This document shows, in pieces, positions 41,047 through 41,947 of a stretch of 41,947 nt of DNA. Origin of the DNA: Oscillibacter sp. ER4 (lineage in GTDB: Bacteria; Bacillota; Clostridia; Oscillospirales; Oscillospiraceae); the NCBI RefSeq assembly GCF_000765235.1, contig NZ_JPJG01000060.1:1-41947 (forward strand), given 5' to 3'. A program made the position numbers and the translations under genes. Within the stretch, counting starts at the first letter, position 1. Each line of letters begins with the position of its first letter. The notes below the pieces were generated by a model. It was not told the DNA's origin, made no database searches, and worked only from the letters and a program-made list of their open reading frames with translations.

Positions 41047-41844
41047 ATGGTACTTGTAGATCACGACATCGCAAGGATGGTGGAAAGCAATAGCCTTATC
41101 GAGAACTTTGATGCAAATTGCCTTACAAATATCGGGTACGACTTGAGGACGGAGTATTTCGCGGTTAACCAGAAAGAGGAATGTTCCGCTACGTTAAAGC
41201 CGGGGGAATCTGTGTTTGTTGCTTCGAAAGAAGCGGTTAGGCTGCCCGATAATCTGCTGGGGCGAGTTTATCTGAAAAACAGCAGAATAAGGCAGGGGCT
41301 ATCGCTGGAATCGCCCGTATATCAGCCCGGGCATTTTACAAAGGTGTTCTTTCGGCTGAGAAACGTATCGAACGGAGAAATCAAACTGTCCGAGGGGCAG
41401 AAATACGCCATGATCGTCTTCGAACAGTTAAGCGGAGAGCCTGACGAGCCGTATCACGGGACATTCCAAAGCGAGATCGACTTCAAAGGGCTTGCCGATT
41501 ATACAGAAATCTACAAGGAGCAAGTAGAAGAGATTGAGAAGAAGACCGAGGATCTAAAGAACATGGAGCATAGCATCTATGCAAACGTCCTCGTGATTTT
41601 AACTGTGTTTGTTGCCCTGTTTTCCTTTTTAACGACAAACATCGGCTTATTTTCCAGAGAAAGCAGCAGTGCCGAATTTGCTCTTTACAATTTCATTACG
41701 CTGGGTGGAATCAGCTTCTTGGTCGCCGTACTATGCAGCACGATTGGAACAAACAAATCTGCCAAACAAGCAATTTGGATAGCGACCGCCATTTTCTTCG
41801 TTGCCGCATTCTTCTTGTTATGGAAAATGAAAATTATTGCATAA
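41047..41844 (+). CDS. dCTP-deaminase/dUTPase-fold domain fused to coiled coil and three membrane helices
   Basis: A 265-aa protein. Start ATG at 41047 with AAAGGAGG upstream; earlier in-frame codons cross the terminator. Residues 1-150 match the Dcd family (IGYDLRTEYF, LKPGESVFVASKEAVRLPDN, LLGRVYLKNSRIRQGLSLES, AMIVFEQLSGEPDEPYHG). Residues 151-178 are a coiled coil (YKEQVEEIEKKTEDLKN). Membrane helices are at about 179-200, 211-233 and 241-261. In active Dcd the catalytic Glu lies in the strand after the Pro-Gly turn (I-V-L-E-F-Y-N in E. coli); here the same place reads FFRLRN, with Arg103. So the enzyme activity is probably lost and nucleotide binding kept. It has its own promoter and terminator and is the last gene before the attachment arm. 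I do not know a described system of this form. Confidence 0.75.
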   Translation: MVLVDHDIARMVESNSLIENFDANCLTNIGYDLRTEYFAVNQKEECSATLKPGESVFVASKEAVRLPDNLLGRVYLKNSRIRQGLSLESPVYQPGHFTKVFFRLRNVSNGEIKLSEGQKYAMIVFEQLSGEPDEPYHGTFQSEIDFKGLADYTEIYKEQVEEIEKKTEDLKNMEHSIYANVLVILTVFVALFSFLTTNIGLFSRESSSAEFALYNFITLGGISFLVAVLCSTIGTNKSAKQAIWIATAIFFVAAFFLLWKMKIIA

Positions 41845-41850
41845 ACAGCA

Positions 41851-41879
41851 AAGGCAGGGCAAAGGCCCTGCCTTTTTTT
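41851..41879 (+). terminator. Terminator after the deaminase-like gene
   Basis: GGCAGGGC (41853-41860) pairs perfectly with GCCCTGCC (41865-41872), loop AAAG, followed by seven T. Confidence 0.93.
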
Positions 41880-41923
41880 GATGAGCGCGAGATATACGGT
41901 TCAATCGCAAATGGCTGGTACTA

Positions 41924-41942
41924 TTATGGATAAATGAAATAT
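41924..41942. other. Right half of putative serine-integrase attachment site
   Basis: TTATGGATAAATGAAATAT, inverted partner of 8-26 (15/19), followed by C and the terminal GGCC. No gene lies between the last terminator and this arm. Confidence 0.55.
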
Positions 41943-41947
41943 CGGCC

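Overview
The window reads as one complete temperate phage (prophage) of about 41.9 kb from a high-GC member of the Firmicutes, most likely a gut clostridium of the Oscillospiraceae/Ruminococcaceae type. This is inferred from the Gram-positive-style ribosome binding sites, the large serine integrase, the Amidase_2 endolysin and GC-rich codon use; the species cannot be named. The two window ends carry an imperfect 19-bp inverted repeat (15/19 matches) next to a GGCC found at both termini. That is what a serine-integrase attP looks like once it has been opened by integration, so the window probably runs from att core to att core.

Layout. (1) 1-3.06 kb, minus strand: serine integrase, a 69-aa protein, a HigBA-like toxin-antitoxin pair, and an XRE repressor. 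(2) 3.06-3.44 kb: divergent promoters with four 16-bp operators (YTYGC-N6-GCRAR), and a fifth, perfect one after the Cro-like gene. (3) 3.2-13.5 kb, plus strand: an early operon of many small proteins, a C5-cytosine and an adenine DNA methyltransferase, a gp49/gp66-like protein fused to a Tad2 (DUF2829) anti-Thoeris domain, and a HUH replication initiator. Three minus-strand cassettes sit against the operon. Each has its own sigma-70-type promoter of one shared design and its own terminator: two carry a small acidic protein (moron architecture), and the third makes only a roughly 70-nt transcript. (4) 13.7-24.1 kb: terminase, large P22-type portal with a zinc ribbon, scaffold, decoration protein, major capsid protein, connector, collagen-like fibre, and a C-type-lectin-like tip protein. 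(5) 24.1-40.0 kb: carbohydrate-binding tail protein, holin cluster, amidase, further fibres, a beta-propeller tail hub/nozzle, an internal virion protein and a 2,979-aa polyvalent protein. No tape measure, tail tube or tail terminator gene is seen, so the virion is probably short-tailed (podovirus-like), with the giant protein in the ejection role.

(6) 40.0-41.9 kb: accessory cargo beside the right attachment site. This is a type III toxin-antitoxin system (ToxI RNA of three 36-nt repeats, terminator, ToxN endoribonuclease) flanked by a 21-bp near-identical direct repeat, then a membrane protein joining a dCTP-deaminase/dUTPase-fold domain, a coiled coil and three transmembrane helices. Its deaminase domain appears to lack the catalytic glutamate, suggesting a nucleotide sensor with a membrane effector.

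How it works together: repressor and Cro-like protein set the lysis/lysogeny switch. The early operon protects (methylation, Tad2) and replicates the genome. Late genes build a short-tailed particle. HigBA, ToxIN and the deaminase-like membrane protein are likely lysogen-maintenance or superinfection-defence functions. The strongest candidates for something undescribed are the membrane-anchored deaminase-like protein, the repeated minus-strand cassettes including the 'empty' one, the paired structured leaders around a 42-aa head gene, and a gene overprinted inside the giant polyvalent gene. No tRNA, rRNA, CRISPR array, insertion sequence or reverse transcriptase was seen.
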